A DNA stretch of 64,000 nucleotides from Exiguobacterium sp. s193 (GCF_018618755.1 NZ_JACSMR010000012.1:1-64000), one strand, 5' to 3'. Shown: positions 6,858-16,373, counted from the first letter of the stretch. Numbers and translations: made by a program. The notes: generated by a model from the sequence alone, not told the origin.

Positions 6858-9493
6858 TGCTACGTTTTGTCTTGAACCACTGGCGCCGGCAACGGTTTAA
6901 ATTCATCTTGACGCTCGTCGGTGCCCTGATCATCAGTGCCGGACTCAGTTTGATGTTCAACCTGACCGATTCGAGTCAAGGTACGGTCGAACAGACGTTA
7001 CAGAAAAAATGGTCGTCCGCTTACGACATCGTCGTCCGACCGAAAGGTAGCCAGATGGCGACCGAAGCGAGTGACCTGCTCGAGCCGAACTATTTGAACG
7101 GCATCAACGGCGGGATTTCCTTTCAACAGTATGAGGACATCAAACAGATGAAGGAAGTTGATGTTGCCGCACCGATTGCTGTGATCGGATATGCCAATAC
7201 AACCGTAAGTTTTAAGAATGCACTTACTTTTCCGAAAGATTCCGGTATTTATCGTCTGACATCAACTAGCTATATCGAAACAGGATTTGGCAGAGAACGG
7301 CAGTTTCAAGAATCCATTCACATTGCTCAAGGCAGTAAAGTCAAAGTCCCTGAAAATATATCGTTTTCAACCCGTTCAACTAATGATTTTCGTAATGCCA
7401 ATGCGAGTAACCCCGCTCTTATCGTTGCCATCGATCCGTCGGAGGAAGCACGACTCGTCGGGCTCGATCAAAGTGTCAGCAAAAAAAACCAATCGCGATA
7501 TTTTTCAAACCTCGATCACTTCGAGAACGATAAAAATCGCGGGGACGTCATTCCTGTGCTCATCAATCCGAATTCCTATAATCAAGGAAATTATGAATAT
7601 ACAATTGAAAAATTAGACGTCCCTTATGACACGGAACGAGATCAAAAAAAGCTAATCGATACCTTAATCAAAAAACAACCAGACGGTGACCTTGTCCGTT
7701 CAATCCTCTCGACCTATCCTGCAAAAGTTGTCAAGCAGTTGGACATTCCAACCTCTAAAGTTGAGGAAACCTATTTACAGACATTGATTGATAAAACAGG
7801 AATGATTCCTTCTTCAGATCCTGCCGGAAATGAGGGTGCCCAGTTGCTGTATCGATCAGGTCCATTACAATTCGAGACGACGAAAAGTCCGTATCCAGGC
7901 CGATGGACGAATGCCTACGAAATTCATTCGTCTGCGATTAAGCTTAAGAACTGGTATTATTCAAAGTCTTCGTACCCCGCAGTTGGATATCGTTCGCTTG
8001 TTTCGACCGGTAAAAAAAACCCTAATTCAGAACCTGATATGATTCCAATTGTACATCCATATTTAACCTTCAAGGTTGTCGGTTTATATGACCCGAATAA
8101 AATCAACGTCTCAAAAGATCCACTCAACGAATTACCGATGGAAACATATCGTCCGTCGTCAGCCGATCTTGTCCTTGATGCTGAAGGAAAGCCAGTCAAT
8201 CCGGCGCAACCGATCGACACGTCTGGAAATCCGGTTGGCTTAATGACGAATTCACCAAATATCTTGACGACGCTTGACAGTGCTCGGGGAATTCTTGGTA
8301 ATGAGTCGATTTCGTCCATCCGTTTAAAAATCAAAGGAGCAGCGACCGTCAGCGAACAGTCGGAACAACTGCTACAAGACGTGAAAAAACAAATTGAACA
8401 AGAGACCGGTCTCGTCGCGACGATCACGAAAGGCTCCTCCCCGCAACCGGTCGTGACGAAAGTCGTTGATGACGGGAAGACACTCGGCTGGATTGAACAG
8501 CCGTGGATCCACATCGGTGCCGCGATGACGATTTTCCGTGAGACGAGCGTCGGGTTCTCCGGTGTCATCTTCGCGATGCTTGCCGTCGCAATCGTTTACG
8601 TCCTCGCGACGAGCTACGTCTCGATGCTTGCCCGTCGGAAAGAGTTCGCTGTCTTGCTCGCACTCGGCTGGCGGACAAAAGACCTTTACCGGATCGTCAT
8701 GATTGAAGCAGTACTGCTCGCAGGTTTCGTCTCAGTCGACGCCCTGCTCGTTGAAAGTATTTTCTCGTATGTCCGCAATGAAACGATGAACTTACTGAGT
8801 CTCGTCTTGATTGCCGGGTTCAGTTTACTGATCTACCTGACCGGTGCCGCCTGGTCCGCCTGGACGATTCGTAAGATTTCGCCGTACGAAGCGATCAAGA
8901 CCGGTGAATACGCCGCATCCTCACACATCAAACTGGGTCTGCGTTCAACCTTTACACTGGCGTTAAAAGAAATCTTCGGTAAATGGAAACGCAATGCGTT
9001 GTCGATTCTGTCGATTGCGTTACCGACAGCGCTGTTGACGTTCTTCCTGTTCGTGACATTTCACTTGCAAGGCGTCCTCTATACGTCCTGGCTCGGCCAG
9101 TTCGTCGCGCTCCAAGTCGGTCCGATGCATTACGTGACGATGGGCGTCGCAATCACGATCGCGATTTTGACGACCGGAGAAATCATGTGGCAAAACGTCA
9201 CCGACCGCCGCGCGTCCCTCGCCATCCTGAAAGCTGTCGGTTGGACGAATCGTTCGATCCGCCAATTGATTCTGCTTGAAGGGATGCTGATCGGATTCGT
9301 CGCAGGGCTGGTCGGTCTCAGCATTTCCTATCTGACGATTTATGTCCTGTATGATTTAGTTCCGTGGGACGAACCGCTCCTGATTGGTGTCTCGCTTTCT
9401 TTACCTATCCTGTTCGGGACGATCGCTTCTCTTTTGCCGGCGCAAATCGCGGCACGGGTCAATCCATATCAAGAGTTGAAGGACGCAGGCTAA
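6857..9493 (+). CDS. FtsX-type ABC transporter permease with large extracytoplasmic domain
   Basis: An 878-residue permease. TM1 is near residues 15-34, followed by a large outside domain of roughly 540 residues. A first FtsX core follows (TMs about 570-680, with the cytoplasmic signature ARRKEFAVLLALGW), and then a second FtsX core (TMs about 715-870, with the matching DRRASLAILKAVGW). GGAGG lies upstream of the start, and the gene overlaps its predecessor by one base. Its architecture resembles MacB-like permeases but is duplicated (two FtsX cores). It is clearly paralogous to the 1076-residue permease at 41863: both begin with the pattern SAYDIVVRP...LLEPNY. Cargo unknown. Confidence 0.9.
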   Translation: MLRFVLNHWRRQRFKFILTLVGALIISAGLSLMFNLTDSSQGTVEQTLQKKWSSAYDIVVRPKGSQMATEASDLLEPNYLNGINGGISFQQYEDIKQMKEVDVAAPIAVIGYANTTVSFKNALTFPKDSGIYRLTSTSYIETGFGRERQFQESIHIAQGSKVKVPENISFSTRSTNDFRNANASNPALIVAIDPSEEARLVGLDQSVSKKNQSRYFSNLDHFENDKNRGDVIPVLINPNSYNQGNYEYTIEKLDVPYDTERDQKKLIDTLIKKQPDGDLVRSILSTYPAKVVKQLDIPTSKVEETYLQTLIDKTGMIPSSDPAGNEGAQLLYRSGPLQFETTKSPYPGRWTNAYEIHSSAIKLKNWYYSKSSYPAVGYRSLVSTGKKNPNSEPDMIPIVHPYLTFKVVGLYDPNKINVSKDPLNELPMETYRPSSADLVLDAEGKPVNPAQPIDTSGNPVGLMTNSPNILTTLDSARGILGNESISSIRLKIKGAATVSEQSEQLLQDVKKQIEQETGLVATITKGSSPQPVVTKVVDDGKTLGWIEQPWIHIGAAMTIFRETSVGFSGVIFAMLAVAIVYVLATSYVSMLARRKEFAVLLALGWRTKDLYRIVMIEAVLLAGFVSVDALLVESIFSYVRNETMNLLSLVLIAGFSLLIYLTGAAWSAWTIRKISPYEAIKTGEYAASSHIKLGLRSTFTLALKEIFGKWKRNALSILSIALPTALLTFFLFVTFHLQGVLYTSWLGQFVALQVGPMHYVTMGVAITIAILTTGEIMWQNVTDRRASLAILKAVGWTNRSIRQLILLEGMLIGFVAGLVGLSISYLTIYVLYDLVPWDEPLLIGVSLSLPILFGTIASLLPAQIAARVNPYQELKDAG

Positions 9494-9507
9494 TCGCATT
9501 TAAACAT

Positions 9508-9546
9508 GAAACAGGCATGATGGCTCGCGGCCATCATGCCTGTTTC
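9508..9546 (+). terminator. Intrinsic terminator of the ABC operon
   Basis: A perfect 17-bp stem (GAAACAGGCATGATGGC and complement) with a five-base loop (TCGCG) follows the permease stop codon by 14 bases. The arms are A/T-ended, so it may also act for the converging gene at 9552. Confidence 0.85.
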
Positions 9547-9551
9547 GTCAT

Positions 9552-9875
9552 TCATTGCTTTGGAATCGGCAACGTCTCTGTCAGTCCGAGTTCAATCACT
9601 TTATTTTTCTTTAAGCGGTACAACATGTACTGCCCCTGCTTGTGTGATTTCAGTTTGACGGCGATTTGGTGGCGCCGTTCCTTACTTTCGTCCGTATCAG
9701 AATAGGCAGGGCGGACTTCGACGATTTGTGCTTTTCCATAATGGGTTTTTACATACGTCGTTACTTTCGCTTGTACCATTTTTTCGTAAGCGACGTCCGG
9801 TCCCCGGTTGAGGACGATGTATCCGACACAACCGATCAGCGTCAGTAAAACGGCTGCTAAGATTGACTTTTTCAC
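9552..9875 (-). CDS. Small YfjL-like membrane-anchored protein
   Basis: A 107-residue protein starting at GTG 9875, chosen because AGGAGG lies six bases upstream; longer in-frame starts have no such site. It has an N-terminal TM segment or uncleaved signal (VKKSILAAVLLTLIGCVGYIVL) and a soluble alpha/beta tail (YEKMVQAKVTTYVKTHYGKAQIVEVRP). The pattern of TM, then E-K/Q-x-A/V...YLEQHY, then VVDV is shared with the protein at 25211-25858, so both probably belong to the YfjL-like group. Function unknown. Confidence 0.65.
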   Translation of the reverse strand: MKKSILAAVLLTLIGCVGYIVLNRGPDVAYEKMVQAKVTTYVKTHYGKAQIVEVRPAYSDTDESKERRHQIAVKLKSHKQGQYMLYRLKKNKVIELGLTETLPIPKQ

Positions 9876-10004
9876 ACTGTTCCTCCTCGGCCAAGCGATT
9901 CGTCTTTCCTGTGAAACATACGTCTTATCGCAAACAGCTGACCGTTCACTTCCTCTTATTATACACGATTGTTTCGTTTCCTTCTTCTGCATCGACCCCA
10001 GTCA

Positions 10005-10916
10005 TTAAATGATTGACGTGAACTTTTGTGAGGTCTGATTCAAGACGTCAGCAGAATGACTGACCGTTTCAAACCGTTTTAACGTGTCTTCCATGACATG
10101 AACACTTGACGAGGCATCCTCATTCGCACGGGAAATCCCTTTTTGGATGTGGCTCAATTCCTTGTTCATTTCATCCGTCGTCGTCCGGACGTTGACGACG
10201 GCCAGTTCGACGAGTTTCGAGAGATTTCTGACTTCCATCGCGACGACATTGAACCCGCTACCATGCTCTCCGGCGCGCGCTGCTTCGATTGAAGCGTTCA
10301 ACGATAATAAGTTCGTCTGGGCCGCAATTTCTTTAATCGTCCCGGCGATCTTTGTGATTTCAGACGACTGTTCCTGTAAATTCGCCAACGTCTGCAAGTT
10401 CATTTTTGCATCGTGCGCCATTTTCTCAATCGTCAGTTTCAGCGCTTCACTTTCCTGTTTACCTTGGAGCGAACGATTGTCGAGATCCGTCGCGATGCCT
10501 TCGAACGACGTTGCGTACTCTTGAATCGTCTCTTGCCGTTCCGTAATATCCGATGCAATTTTTACGACGCCGACGACTTGATCGTTTTCGTAAATCGGCA
10601 TATAGGTCGCTTCAAGCCAAATCGCATTCCCCCGCGAATCAATCCGTTTGATTTTGTCGGCGGCACTAAAGCCGCTCAGTAATTTATTCCAAAGTTCCTG
10701 ATAGGAAGGACTATTGACGAATTCCGTCGGACAGAACAGATGGTGGTGCATCCCAATCATTTCTTCACGGCGGTATTTCATCGTCTTCGCAAACAGGTCG
10801 TTGACGTCGACGACACGTCGTTGCACGTCAAACCGAATCATGGCGACATTTGTTCGTAATGCTTCTAGGACATGGGTAGATGAGAGTGTTTTTTCGTTTG
10901 AAAGGGGTGTAGTCAA
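10005..10916 (-). CDS. Soluble PAS-domain methyl-accepting chemotaxis protein
   Basis: A 303-residue receptor from the TTG at 10916, which has AAGGAG nine bases upstream. The same frame is open to 11051, so a longer form is possible. Residues about 18-120 form a PAS domain ([42 protein letters not shown]). The rest is a short MCP signalling coiled coil with the conserved tip [20 protein letters not shown]. No TM segment or HAMP domain is present, so it acts in the cytoplasm, probably sensing redox, oxygen or a small ligand and signalling to CheA/CheW. The signalling arm is short and unusual compared with membrane MCPs. Confidence 0.85.
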   Translation of the reverse strand: MTTPLSNEKTLSSTHVLEALRTNVAMIRFDVQRRVVDVNDLFAKTMKYRREEMIGMHHHLFCPTEFVNSPSYQELWNKLLSGFSAADKIKRIDSRGNAIWLEATYMPIYENDQVVGVVKIASDITERQETIQEYATSFEGIATDLDNRSLQGKQESEALKLTIEKMAHDAKMNLQTLANLQEQSSEITKIAGTIKEIAAQTNLLSLNASIEAARAGEHGSGFNVVAMEVRNLSKLVELAVVNVRTTTDEMNKELSHIQKGISRANEDASSSVHVMEDTLKRFETVSHSADVLNQTSQKFTSII

Positions 10917-11219
10917 GTGGATGGTCTCCTTCAGGTGTACCTTAACCGATTGCGCTAGATGTTCATAAAATATGGATCTGAGGGTATCGAAAGGTGCAGT
11001 TTGGTTTATTTGTCGAATCATTGTGACCTTAAAAATCAAGTTCATTAGCAAAATAGGTATAACTTACTAGTTCGTTATCTCTATATAACCCTTTAAAGAG
11101 CCCTTAAAACATATATTTCGAATAAAAGTTCAGATTAAGTATTATTAGAATAACAAGTCTTATGATGTGATTATATTTTTATGCTCACGCCTTTTAAAAC
11201 ATTGACTCGAAATCAAAAA

Positions 11220-11252
11220 AACGCCCCCATCGACGTTTACGAAAAGGGCGTT
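11220..11252 (-). terminator. Intrinsic terminator after the ACT gene
   Basis: Stem AACGCCC paired with GGGCGTT. In the minus-strand sense it is followed by a run of seven T residues. It lies 45 bases downstream of the stop codon at 11297. Confidence 0.75.
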
Positions 11253-11296
11253 GAAGCATTGTTCGATTGTCGTCATGTAAAACAACCGCTGGGAAT

Positions 11297-11683
11297 TTAC
11301 TCAAAAATGAGATGACCGTCTGCCTTGAGCAGTTCAACCGTTCGTTCGAGCGTGACTTCTTTTACAAGAACATAGTCCGTATCATACGTCGACAAGGCAA
11401 AGATACTGATTTCATGGTCGGCGAGGGGGCGAATCAGCTTGGACAAGATACCCGTCAAAGCAAAATCAAGCGGTCCTTCGACCTTGATTGCCCGAAATCC
11501 GGACTCGATTTTTACGTATGTCTCGGCTGTCGGAATTCTGGATGTCTCACAGACGATTGATAGCTCATCACTAGTTTTCATGATGTTCCAAAAGGATCCA
11601 CCCTGAAAGACCCACTCCGGTAATACCGCTCCAACCGCATAACGGACGACCGATAATTTTTCTGGTAAGACTGTTAAATTCAT
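11297..11683 (-). CDS. ACT-domain protein
   Basis: A 128-residue protein consisting of two ACT-like halves. The second is readable as FRAIKVEGPLDFALTGILSKLIRPLADHEISIFALSTYDTDYVLV, the usual pattern of the ACT_7/CASTOR-like group. ACT domains bind amino acids and are normally regulatory. The ATG at 11683 has AAAAGGGG upstream and is preferred to an in-frame ATG at 11713 that overlaps the upstream hairpin. It lies downstream of the OsmC gene on the same strand. No fused enzyme domain is present. Confidence 0.8.
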   Translation of the reverse strand: MNLTVLPEKLSVVRYAVGAVLPEWVFQGGSFWNIMKTSDELSIVCETSRIPTAETYVKIESGFRAIKVEGPLDFALTGILSKLIRPLADHEISIFALSTYDTDYVLVKEVTLERTVELLKADGHLIFE

Positions 11684-11717
11684 TGTGTATTCCCCTTTTA
11701 TTTGAGATGGCATACGA

Positions 11718-11763
11718 ATACCTCCGAAATCTGACCTTGCACAAGTCTAGATTTCGGAGGTAT
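11718..11763 (-). terminator. Perfect 15-bp stem-loop between osmC-like and ACT genes
   Basis: ATACCTCCGAAATCT pairs perfectly with AGATTTCGGAGGTAT around a 16-base loop. It starts four bases after the OsmC stop and ends 35 bases before the ACT start codon. It lacks a strong T-run, so it may be a weak terminator, a transcript-processing or stabilising hairpin, or an attenuator. Confidence 0.55.
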
Positions 11764-11766
11764 CTT

Positions 11767-12195
11767 TTATGCTTTCGTCCAATTTGCCACAAGGGTGACG
11801 TCCGCTGCGACGAGTGTCGTCGAAATCGGACAACGGGCATCGACGATTTTTTGCAATTCCTGGACCCGTTCTTCCGTTTCCGACGTCTTGACCTTCGCAT
11901 GCACCGTGACCCGCTTAAATTGAGTCCGGACGGACGGATCCCCCATCATGCCGCGCGGGTCGATTGAGCCTTCGACTTCAAAATCGATTCCCTGTAAATC
12001 AAACTCAATTTCTTTCGCAACAAAGTTCGCGACCGCGTTTTCACAACCGACGAGCGCGACGAGTAATGTCGCAAGTGGATTTGCGCCTTGGTCCCCTCCG
12101 CCCATGCTTTCCGGTTCATCAATCCGAATCGTATGACTTCCTGCCTGACCTTCCGTGTACATGCCTTTTGAGACTGCCGTCACTTTTTCAATCAT
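11767..12195 (-). CDS. OsmC/Ohr family protein
   Basis: A 142-residue OsmC-like protein. The first active-site cysteine lies in LLVALVGCENAVANF and the second in VDARCPIS, the usual two-cysteine arrangement of organic-hydroperoxide reductases. The upstream GGGDQGANPLATLL stretch also fits the family. The ATG at 12195 has AAAGGAG nine bases upstream. Located next to a flavodoxin-like reductase, it fits a thiol-redox or peroxide-defence role. It is probably a general OsmC subfamily member rather than Ohr itself; substrate unknown. Confidence 0.9.
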   Translation of the reverse strand: MIEKVTAVSKGMYTEGQAGSHTIRIDEPESMGGGDQGANPLATLLVALVGCENAVANFVAKEIEFDLQGIDFEVEGSIDPRGMMGDPSVRTQFKRVTVHAKVKTSETEERVQELQKIVDARCPISTTLVAADVTLVANWTKA

Positions 12196-12243
12196 AATCA
12201 ACCGCTCCTTTAATTCGTTTAGTTTTTCCAATACGAAAGTGGA

Positions 12244-12864
12244 TTATTCAACGACGTTGCCTTCCGCCGGGATGGGGTGGGCTTGCAACATATTCGCGAA
12301 ATGCATCAAGTTGTAGGCCATGACTTTCGCATGCCCTTGCGTAAATGCATTGTTTTTCCCGTCCGCCTCGATGAAGGACGGACCGGGTCCCGCTTCACCG
12401 ACCCAGTACGTATCGACGTTCGGCGGAATCGTAAAGCCGATGTGCGACAACCCGTAAAGTACGGACGCCGATGCGTGTTTCGCCCCGTCTTCGTTCCCCG
12501 TGACGATGACTCCCCCGACTTTGTTGTAATAGATGTATTGCCCCTTCTCGTTCGTTAAGCCGCTCCCGCCATACAACCGTTCAATGACTTGCGTTGCGAT
12601 ACTGCTTTTCTCACCGAGCCAGAGTGGCGTGCCGATGACGACGATATCGGCCTGTTTGACTTTTTCAAAAATTGCTGGCCACTCGTCCCCGTCTCCCTCG
12701 TCAGCTGTCACCCCGTAAGCGACGTTGTAATCAACGACACGGACGATTTCCGACTCAATCTCAAAGTTTTCGTAATAAGCGATTACTTCGTTGATTAAGG
12801 CTTCCGTATTCGATAATTGATTTGACGATTTTAATGAACAATTCAAAAATAATGCGTTGATCAT
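12244..12864 (-). CDS. Flavodoxin-fold NAD(P)H-dependent FMN reductase
   Basis: A 206-residue flavoprotein. The FMN phosphate-binding loop is LNCSLKSSNQLSNTEAL (residues about 8-24). The second FMN loop is IGTPLWLGEKSSIATQVIERL, and GGVIVTGNEDGAKH follows. Members of this family reduce flavins, quinones or azo compounds with NAD(P)H. The ATG at 12864 is chosen because GGGAG lies at suitable distance. It sits 48 bp upstream of the OsmC gene on the same strand, so the two are probably co-transcribed. Confidence 0.85.
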   Translation of the reverse strand: MINALFLNCSLKSSNQLSNTEALINEVIAYYENFEIESEIVRVVDYNVAYGVTADEGDGDEWPAIFEKVKQADIVVIGTPLWLGEKSSIATQVIERLYGGSGLTNEKGQYIYYNKVGGVIVTGNEDGAKHASASVLYGLSHIGFTIPPNVDTYWVGEAGPGPSFIEADGKNNAFTQGHAKVMAYNLMHFANMLQAHPIPAEGNVVE

Positions 12865-13009
12865 CCGTCTCAACTCCCTTATCGTCTAGCATCTCGTTCT
12901 CCACTATATTTCCTTTGTTTTTGATTCATCAAACCTGATCAATCATGCTTCCCAAGGTTGCTGGACTGGGCTATCGTAGAAATTTTTTCGAACTTTTATT
13001 TTAAAACTT

Positions 13010-13035
13010 CGAAAAAATAATTTTCAGACCGATAG
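13010..13035 (+). promoter_or_regulatory. Candidate sigmaD-type (motility) promoter
   Basis: ACCGATAG at 13028-13035 resembles the sigmaD -10 box (GCCGATAT). A TCGAA-like -35 lies 14 bases upstream. It stands 42 bases before the start of the Cache-MCP at 13077. The same arrangement precedes hemAT. Confidence 0.4.
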
Positions 13036-13076
13036 TATATATATCACCAACTAGAAATCCACCAGGAGGTCCATCT

Positions 13077-14819
13077 ATGACTGAAGCAAGAACCCATTCC
13101 ATTCGCACACGTTTGTTACTGATCGTCAGCTCCATCCTCATCTTCTTTTTCCTCTTTAGCAGTGCCGCCCTTTATTACAATACGAACCAAACGGCGGTTT
13201 CGACGCTCAAAAAGACAGCGGAGCAAGATGCTCTCCGGATCGCTAAAACATTTGATACGGCGGCCTATGCTGAATTTTTAAACAATCCGACCGCTTCCGA
13301 GAATTATGAAACGCTTCGCGAATCACTTGATACGTTACGGCAGCAAAACGGCTTACTTTATGCCTATACGGCAACGATTAACCAAAACAAAGTCAACTTG
13401 TTGATTGACGGTCTGCCGAAAGCAGAAGCGGCAGCCATCAACGATCCGGCGACCGGTGCCGTCGCAAAGGACATGAAAAACGTCCTGAACGGCGAGACCC
13501 ATACGACGGACGTGATTGATGATCCGAAATACGGACAATATATCAGCGTCTATGTACCGCTGAAAGATGCCTCAAAAACAATCATCGGCATATTAGGTGT
13601 CGACATCGCAGCAAAAGATGTTGATGCGCTGACGACCGCTTTACTGAAACAAAACTTACCGCTGTTCATCGGTCTGTTACTCGTCTTGCTTGCAATTATC
13701 CTAGCTGCCTTGTACTACATTCTCGGACGGAAGCTGAAACCGCTCGAGACGCTCCAAGCCGTCTCGGAAAACATCGCGGCCGGGCAGCTCCAACAGGCGG
13801 ATACACAATTGACGCAGCTCGAAATCAAATCGCGGGATGAGATTTATTCGCTCGCCTACTCGATTAAACAGATGAACGATATGTTACGGACGATGATCAC
13901 CGACATCTCACAGACGTCGCTTCTTGTCCACGAAACGAGTCAATTGATTGACGACAGTACAACGGAAGTCCTCGACGGATCAACTCAAATCGCACAGACG
14001 ATGTCGGAAATCGCGACCGGGACCGAAAGTCAAACCCACGTCACCTTATCATTGACGGATGAAATGGATGCCTTCTCGAAATTGATCGGCGCCACTTCAT
14101 TCGAAGCAAAACAAGTCCAGGCGACTGTATCCGAGATGCGTGACGTCACGCACGCCGGACGGTCGCAAATGGAACGGTCGGTCGGACGGATGGAGACGAT
14201 CCATCATCAAGTGCATGCGTCAACGGCGCAAATCCAGCAACTGAAACAACAATCGACGGAAGTTCAGGCGCTTGTCACCATCATCCGTGACATTGCGGCG
14301 CAGACGAATCTGCTTGCCCTGAACGCCGCGATTGAAGCGGCACGGGCCGGTGAACAGGGTAAAGGGTTCGCCGTCGTCGCGTCGGAAGTCAAAAAACTGT
14401 CGAATCATGTCGCAAGCAGCGTCAATGAAATTGCGACAATCGTCCAAAGCGTTCAGGAAAACACGCAGCAAATGGAAAGCAGTTTTGCTTTGACGCTTCA
14501 GGAAACGGTGTCCGGACAAACGGATATTAAAGAAACGGATGCTTCGTTCCGCCACCTGGCGGAACATGTCACAAGCGTCTCCTCGTCGATGACACAAATG
14601 ACTGATCAGATGACGCAAGTCACGCAATCGGAACAAACCATCCGCAGTGCCTTGCACGAAATCGCGACGGTTGCGGAGAGTCATACGGCAAGCAATGAAG
14701 AAGTCGCAGCCGCCTCTGAACAAATGATCGCGACAATTACAGGCTTGCATACGCTTGTCGCGACCCTCAACACAACTTCCCGTCACCTGGAAGATCAAAC
14801 GAACAAATTCTCGTTATAA
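13077..14819 (+). CDS. Membrane methyl-accepting chemotaxis protein (Cache-HAMP-MCP)
   Basis: A 580-residue chemoreceptor with TM1 (residues about 12-34) and an extracytoplasmic Cache-type domain of about 150 residues ([16 protein letters not shown] ... [26 protein letters not shown]). TM2 is at about 197-218, followed by HAMP (about 219-275) and the MCP signalling coiled coil. The coiled-coil tip [21 protein letters not shown] starts near residue 405. The periplasmic-type domain suggests sensing of a small organic ligand. Ribosome binding site CAGGAGG. It ends close to a terminator and is monocistronic, as is common for MCP genes scattered outside the main chemotaxis operon. Confidence 0.93.
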   Translation: MTEARTHSIRTRLLLIVSSILIFFFLFSSAALYYNTNQTAVSTLKKTAEQDALRIAKTFDTAAYAEFLNNPTASENYETLRESLDTLRQQNGLLYAYTATINQNKVNLLIDGLPKAEAAAINDPATGAVAKDMKNVLNGETHTTDVIDDPKYGQYISVYVPLKDASKTIIGILGVDIAAKDVDALTTALLKQNLPLFIGLLLVLLAIILAALYYILGRKLKPLETLQAVSENIAAGQLQQADTQLTQLEIKSRDEIYSLAYSIKQMNDMLRTMITDISQTSLLVHETSQLIDDSTTEVLDGSTQIAQTMSEIATGTESQTHVTLSLTDEMDAFSKLIGATSFEAKQVQATVSEMRDVTHAGRSQMERSVGRMETIHHQVHASTAQIQQLKQQSTEVQALVTIIRDIAAQTNLLALNAAIEAARAGEQGKGFAVVASEVKKLSNHVASSVNEIATIVQSVQENTQQMESSFALTLQETVSGQTDIKETDASFRHLAEHVTSVSSSMTQMTDQMTQVTQSEQTIRSALHEIATVAESHTASNEEVAAASEQMIATITGLHTLVATLNTTSRHLEDQTNKFSL

Positions 14820-14835
14820 TGAAAACCGCGCAGTG

Positions 14836-14879
14836 CCCAAATGGATTACACTTGAAAAAGTGAACCGTTTGGGTTTTTC
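14836..14879 (+). terminator. Intrinsic terminator after the MCP gene
   Basis: CCCAAATGG pairs with CCGTTTGGG (one mismatch), with an inner CACTT/AAGTG stem, and is followed by TTTTTCT. Confidence 0.75.
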
Positions 14880-14965
14880 TATTGTTAGACGCCACTCGCC
14901 GGTACTGTACAATCATAATCGGATTACCGTAACATCAAATCGACACCCAGAAAGTGAGGCACCTT

Positions 14966-15709
14966 ATGGTCATCAAACTATCACCGCTCAAACCCGTCTA
15001 TTATGAAGGAGGTGAACGCGCCGTTCTCCTCTTACACTCATTCACGAGCAGTCCGAACGATATGAAACCGCTCGGACGTTACTTGCAAGACAATCACTAT
15101 TCCTGTTACGCTCCCATACTCAGTGGACATAGTTTGCCGGCAGAAAAGCTCCTGACCTATGGGCCAGCCGACTGGTGGCAGGATGTTCGCGACGCTTATC
15201 GACTGTTGCAAGACAAGGGATTTGAAAAAATCGCCGTCGTCGGGATTTCGTTCGGTGGTGTCCTTGCGTTAAAGATGGGACAGGATCTGCAGGTCAATGG
15301 GATTGTGACGCTGTCTGTGCCGATGCATAAGGAAACCGATTCCCTGCAAAAACGGCTGTTTTATTATGCCAATCGTTATAAACAAATCGAAGGCAAGGAA
15401 GAGAAACAAATCAGGTCAGAAATCGAAGCGCTCCGTCATCTCCCTGTTGATTCATTGACTGAATTCGAACAGTTCGTTAACCAAACACGTGACAACTTGG
15501 CACAAATCGATTCGCCGATTTGCATTCTGTACGGAGAATTAGACGCGTCCCTGTACAAAGAAAGTGCCAATGAGATTTTTAACCGCGTGGCGTCAGACCA
15601 AAAATCAGTCAAAGGGTTTGCCCAATCAAAACATTTGATGACATTAGGTCAGGACATGAACGAGATCAACGAAGATGTCCTGGGCTTCTTAAATGAGCTG
15701 ACGTGGTAA
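14966..15709 (+). CDS. Est30-type carboxylesterase / alpha-beta hydrolase
   Basis: A 247-residue hydrolase with nucleophile Ser95 in GISFGG (GxSxGG). The probable acid is Asp193 in YGELDASLY and the histidine is His223 in SKHLMTLGQD. This triad layout and the oxyanion loop LLHSFTSSPNDM match Est30-like carboxylesterases (YvaK group), which cleave short-chain esters. The ATG at 14966 has GTGAGG upstream; the GTG at 14954 overlaps that site. Soluble, single gene with its own terminator. Confidence 0.9.
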   Translation: MVIKLSPLKPVYYEGGERAVLLLHSFTSSPNDMKPLGRYLQDNHYSCYAPILSGHSLPAEKLLTYGPADWWQDVRDAYRLLQDKGFEKIAVVGISFGGVLALKMGQDLQVNGIVTLSVPMHKETDSLQKRLFYYANRYKQIEGKEEKQIRSEIEALRHLPVDSLTEFEQFVNQTRDNLAQIDSPICILYGELDASLYKESANEIFNRVASDQKSVKGFAQSKHLMTLGQDMNEINEDVLGFLNELTW

Positions 15710-15743
15710 AAGATTTGCGTTAAAAGCGAGTTCGTTATTTTAA

Positions 15744-15773
15744 AGGTATCCCCACTACGGGGTGCCTCTTTTT
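15744..15773 (+). terminator. Intrinsic terminator after the esterase gene
   Basis: AGGTATCCCC pairs with GGGGTGCCT (one bulge), five-base loop, then CTTTTTAT. Confidence 0.65.
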
Positions 15774-15803
15774 ATATCGTCAGCCTGCAGTGAATCAAAC
15801 CAG

Positions 15804-15850
15804 TTGACGAAGTAAATAACAGATGGTATATTTATCTCGAATTAAAGATA
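15804..15850 (+). promoter_or_regulatory. mhqR promoter with imperfect MhqR operator
   Basis: TTGACG and TATATT are separated by 17 bases (15804-15832). Immediately downstream lies TATCTCGAATTAAAGATA (15833-15850). This is a degenerate copy of the perfect palindrome found at 16332 and would give negative autoregulation of the MarR gene that starts at 15882. Confidence 0.75.
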
Positions 15851-15881
15851 TTTGATTTAAAGACAAATTGAGGTGAACGAC

Positions 15882-16316
15882 ATGGAACAGCCGAATCCGA
15901 ATTTAAAAGCGTTGACCGTCATGGTTCGGGCCGTTGATGCCCTTCATGAAGTCATCAAACAGGATGTTGCGAAGTCCGGACTGAATCCGACCGATTTTTC
16001 CGTCCTCGAGTTGCTGTACCATAAAGGAAGGCAACCGATTCAACTGATCGGTAAAAAAGTCTTGATTACGAGCAGCAGCATCACCTATGTCATCAATAAG
16101 CTTGAAAAAAAGAACTACGTCGTCCGACAGGCGTGTCCGACTGACGGACGCGTCACATTTGCCGAACTCACCACAGAAGGCCGAGAATTAATGGATACGA
16201 TTTTTCCGGCACACGAACAGGCAATCAATCAGGTGTTCCAAGGGATTGAACCGTCTGACATCGAAGCGTTGATTGAAACCGTTAAAAAAATCGGCCATCA
16301 AGCAAAAAATCAGTAA
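15882..16316 (+). CDS. mhqR: MarR family repressor, MhqR-type
   Basis: A 144-residue MarR protein with winged HTH (residues about 33-95: TDFSVLELLYHKGRQPIQLIGKKVLITSSSITYVINKLEKKNYV) and flanking dimerisation helices. The ITSSSITYVINKLEKK recognition helix and the operator type match MhqR of Bacillus, which represses catechol- and quinone-inducible dioxygenase and reductase genes. The start at ATG 15882 has GAGGTGAAC upstream. A degenerate operator lies in its own promoter and a perfect one before the next gene. The MhqR name is an inference from operator sequence plus gene content. Confidence 0.82.
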   Translation: MEQPNPNLKALTVMVRAVDALHEVIKQDVAKSGLNPTDFSVLELLYHKGRQPIQLIGKKVLITSSSITYVINKLEKKNYVVRQACPTDGRVTFAELTTEGRELMDTIFPAHEQAINQVFQGIEPSDIEALIETVKKIGHQAKNQ

Positions 16317-16331
16317 ATTTTTTTAACTAGA

Positions 16332-16349
16332 TATCTCGAATTCGAGATA
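16332..16349. promoter_or_regulatory. Perfect MhqR-type operator
   Basis: TATCTCGAATTCGAGATA is an 18-bp perfect palindrome between mhqR and the dioxygenase gene. It is, to my knowledge, the consensus bound by Bacillus subtilis MhqR upstream of its mhq genes and azoR2. Confidence 0.85.
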
Positions 16350-16373
16350 ATTATGATTAGAGGAGCGATTTTC

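Noticed and set aside
7957-8568. Long open frame antisense to the ABC permease
   Set aside because: It lies inside a well-supported gene, has no ribosome binding site and encodes a low-complexity Ser/Thr-rich sequence; it mirrors codon bias of the sense gene.
5364-9493. BceAB-type bacitracin resistance module
   Set aside because: No BceRS two-component genes are nearby and the permease has a large N-terminal outside domain plus two FtsX cores, unlike the ten-TM BceB layout.
14220-14798. Antisense frame in the MCP signalling domain
   Set aside because: MCP coiled coils give regular open antisense frames; the product is Cys/Arg-rich and unlike a real protein.
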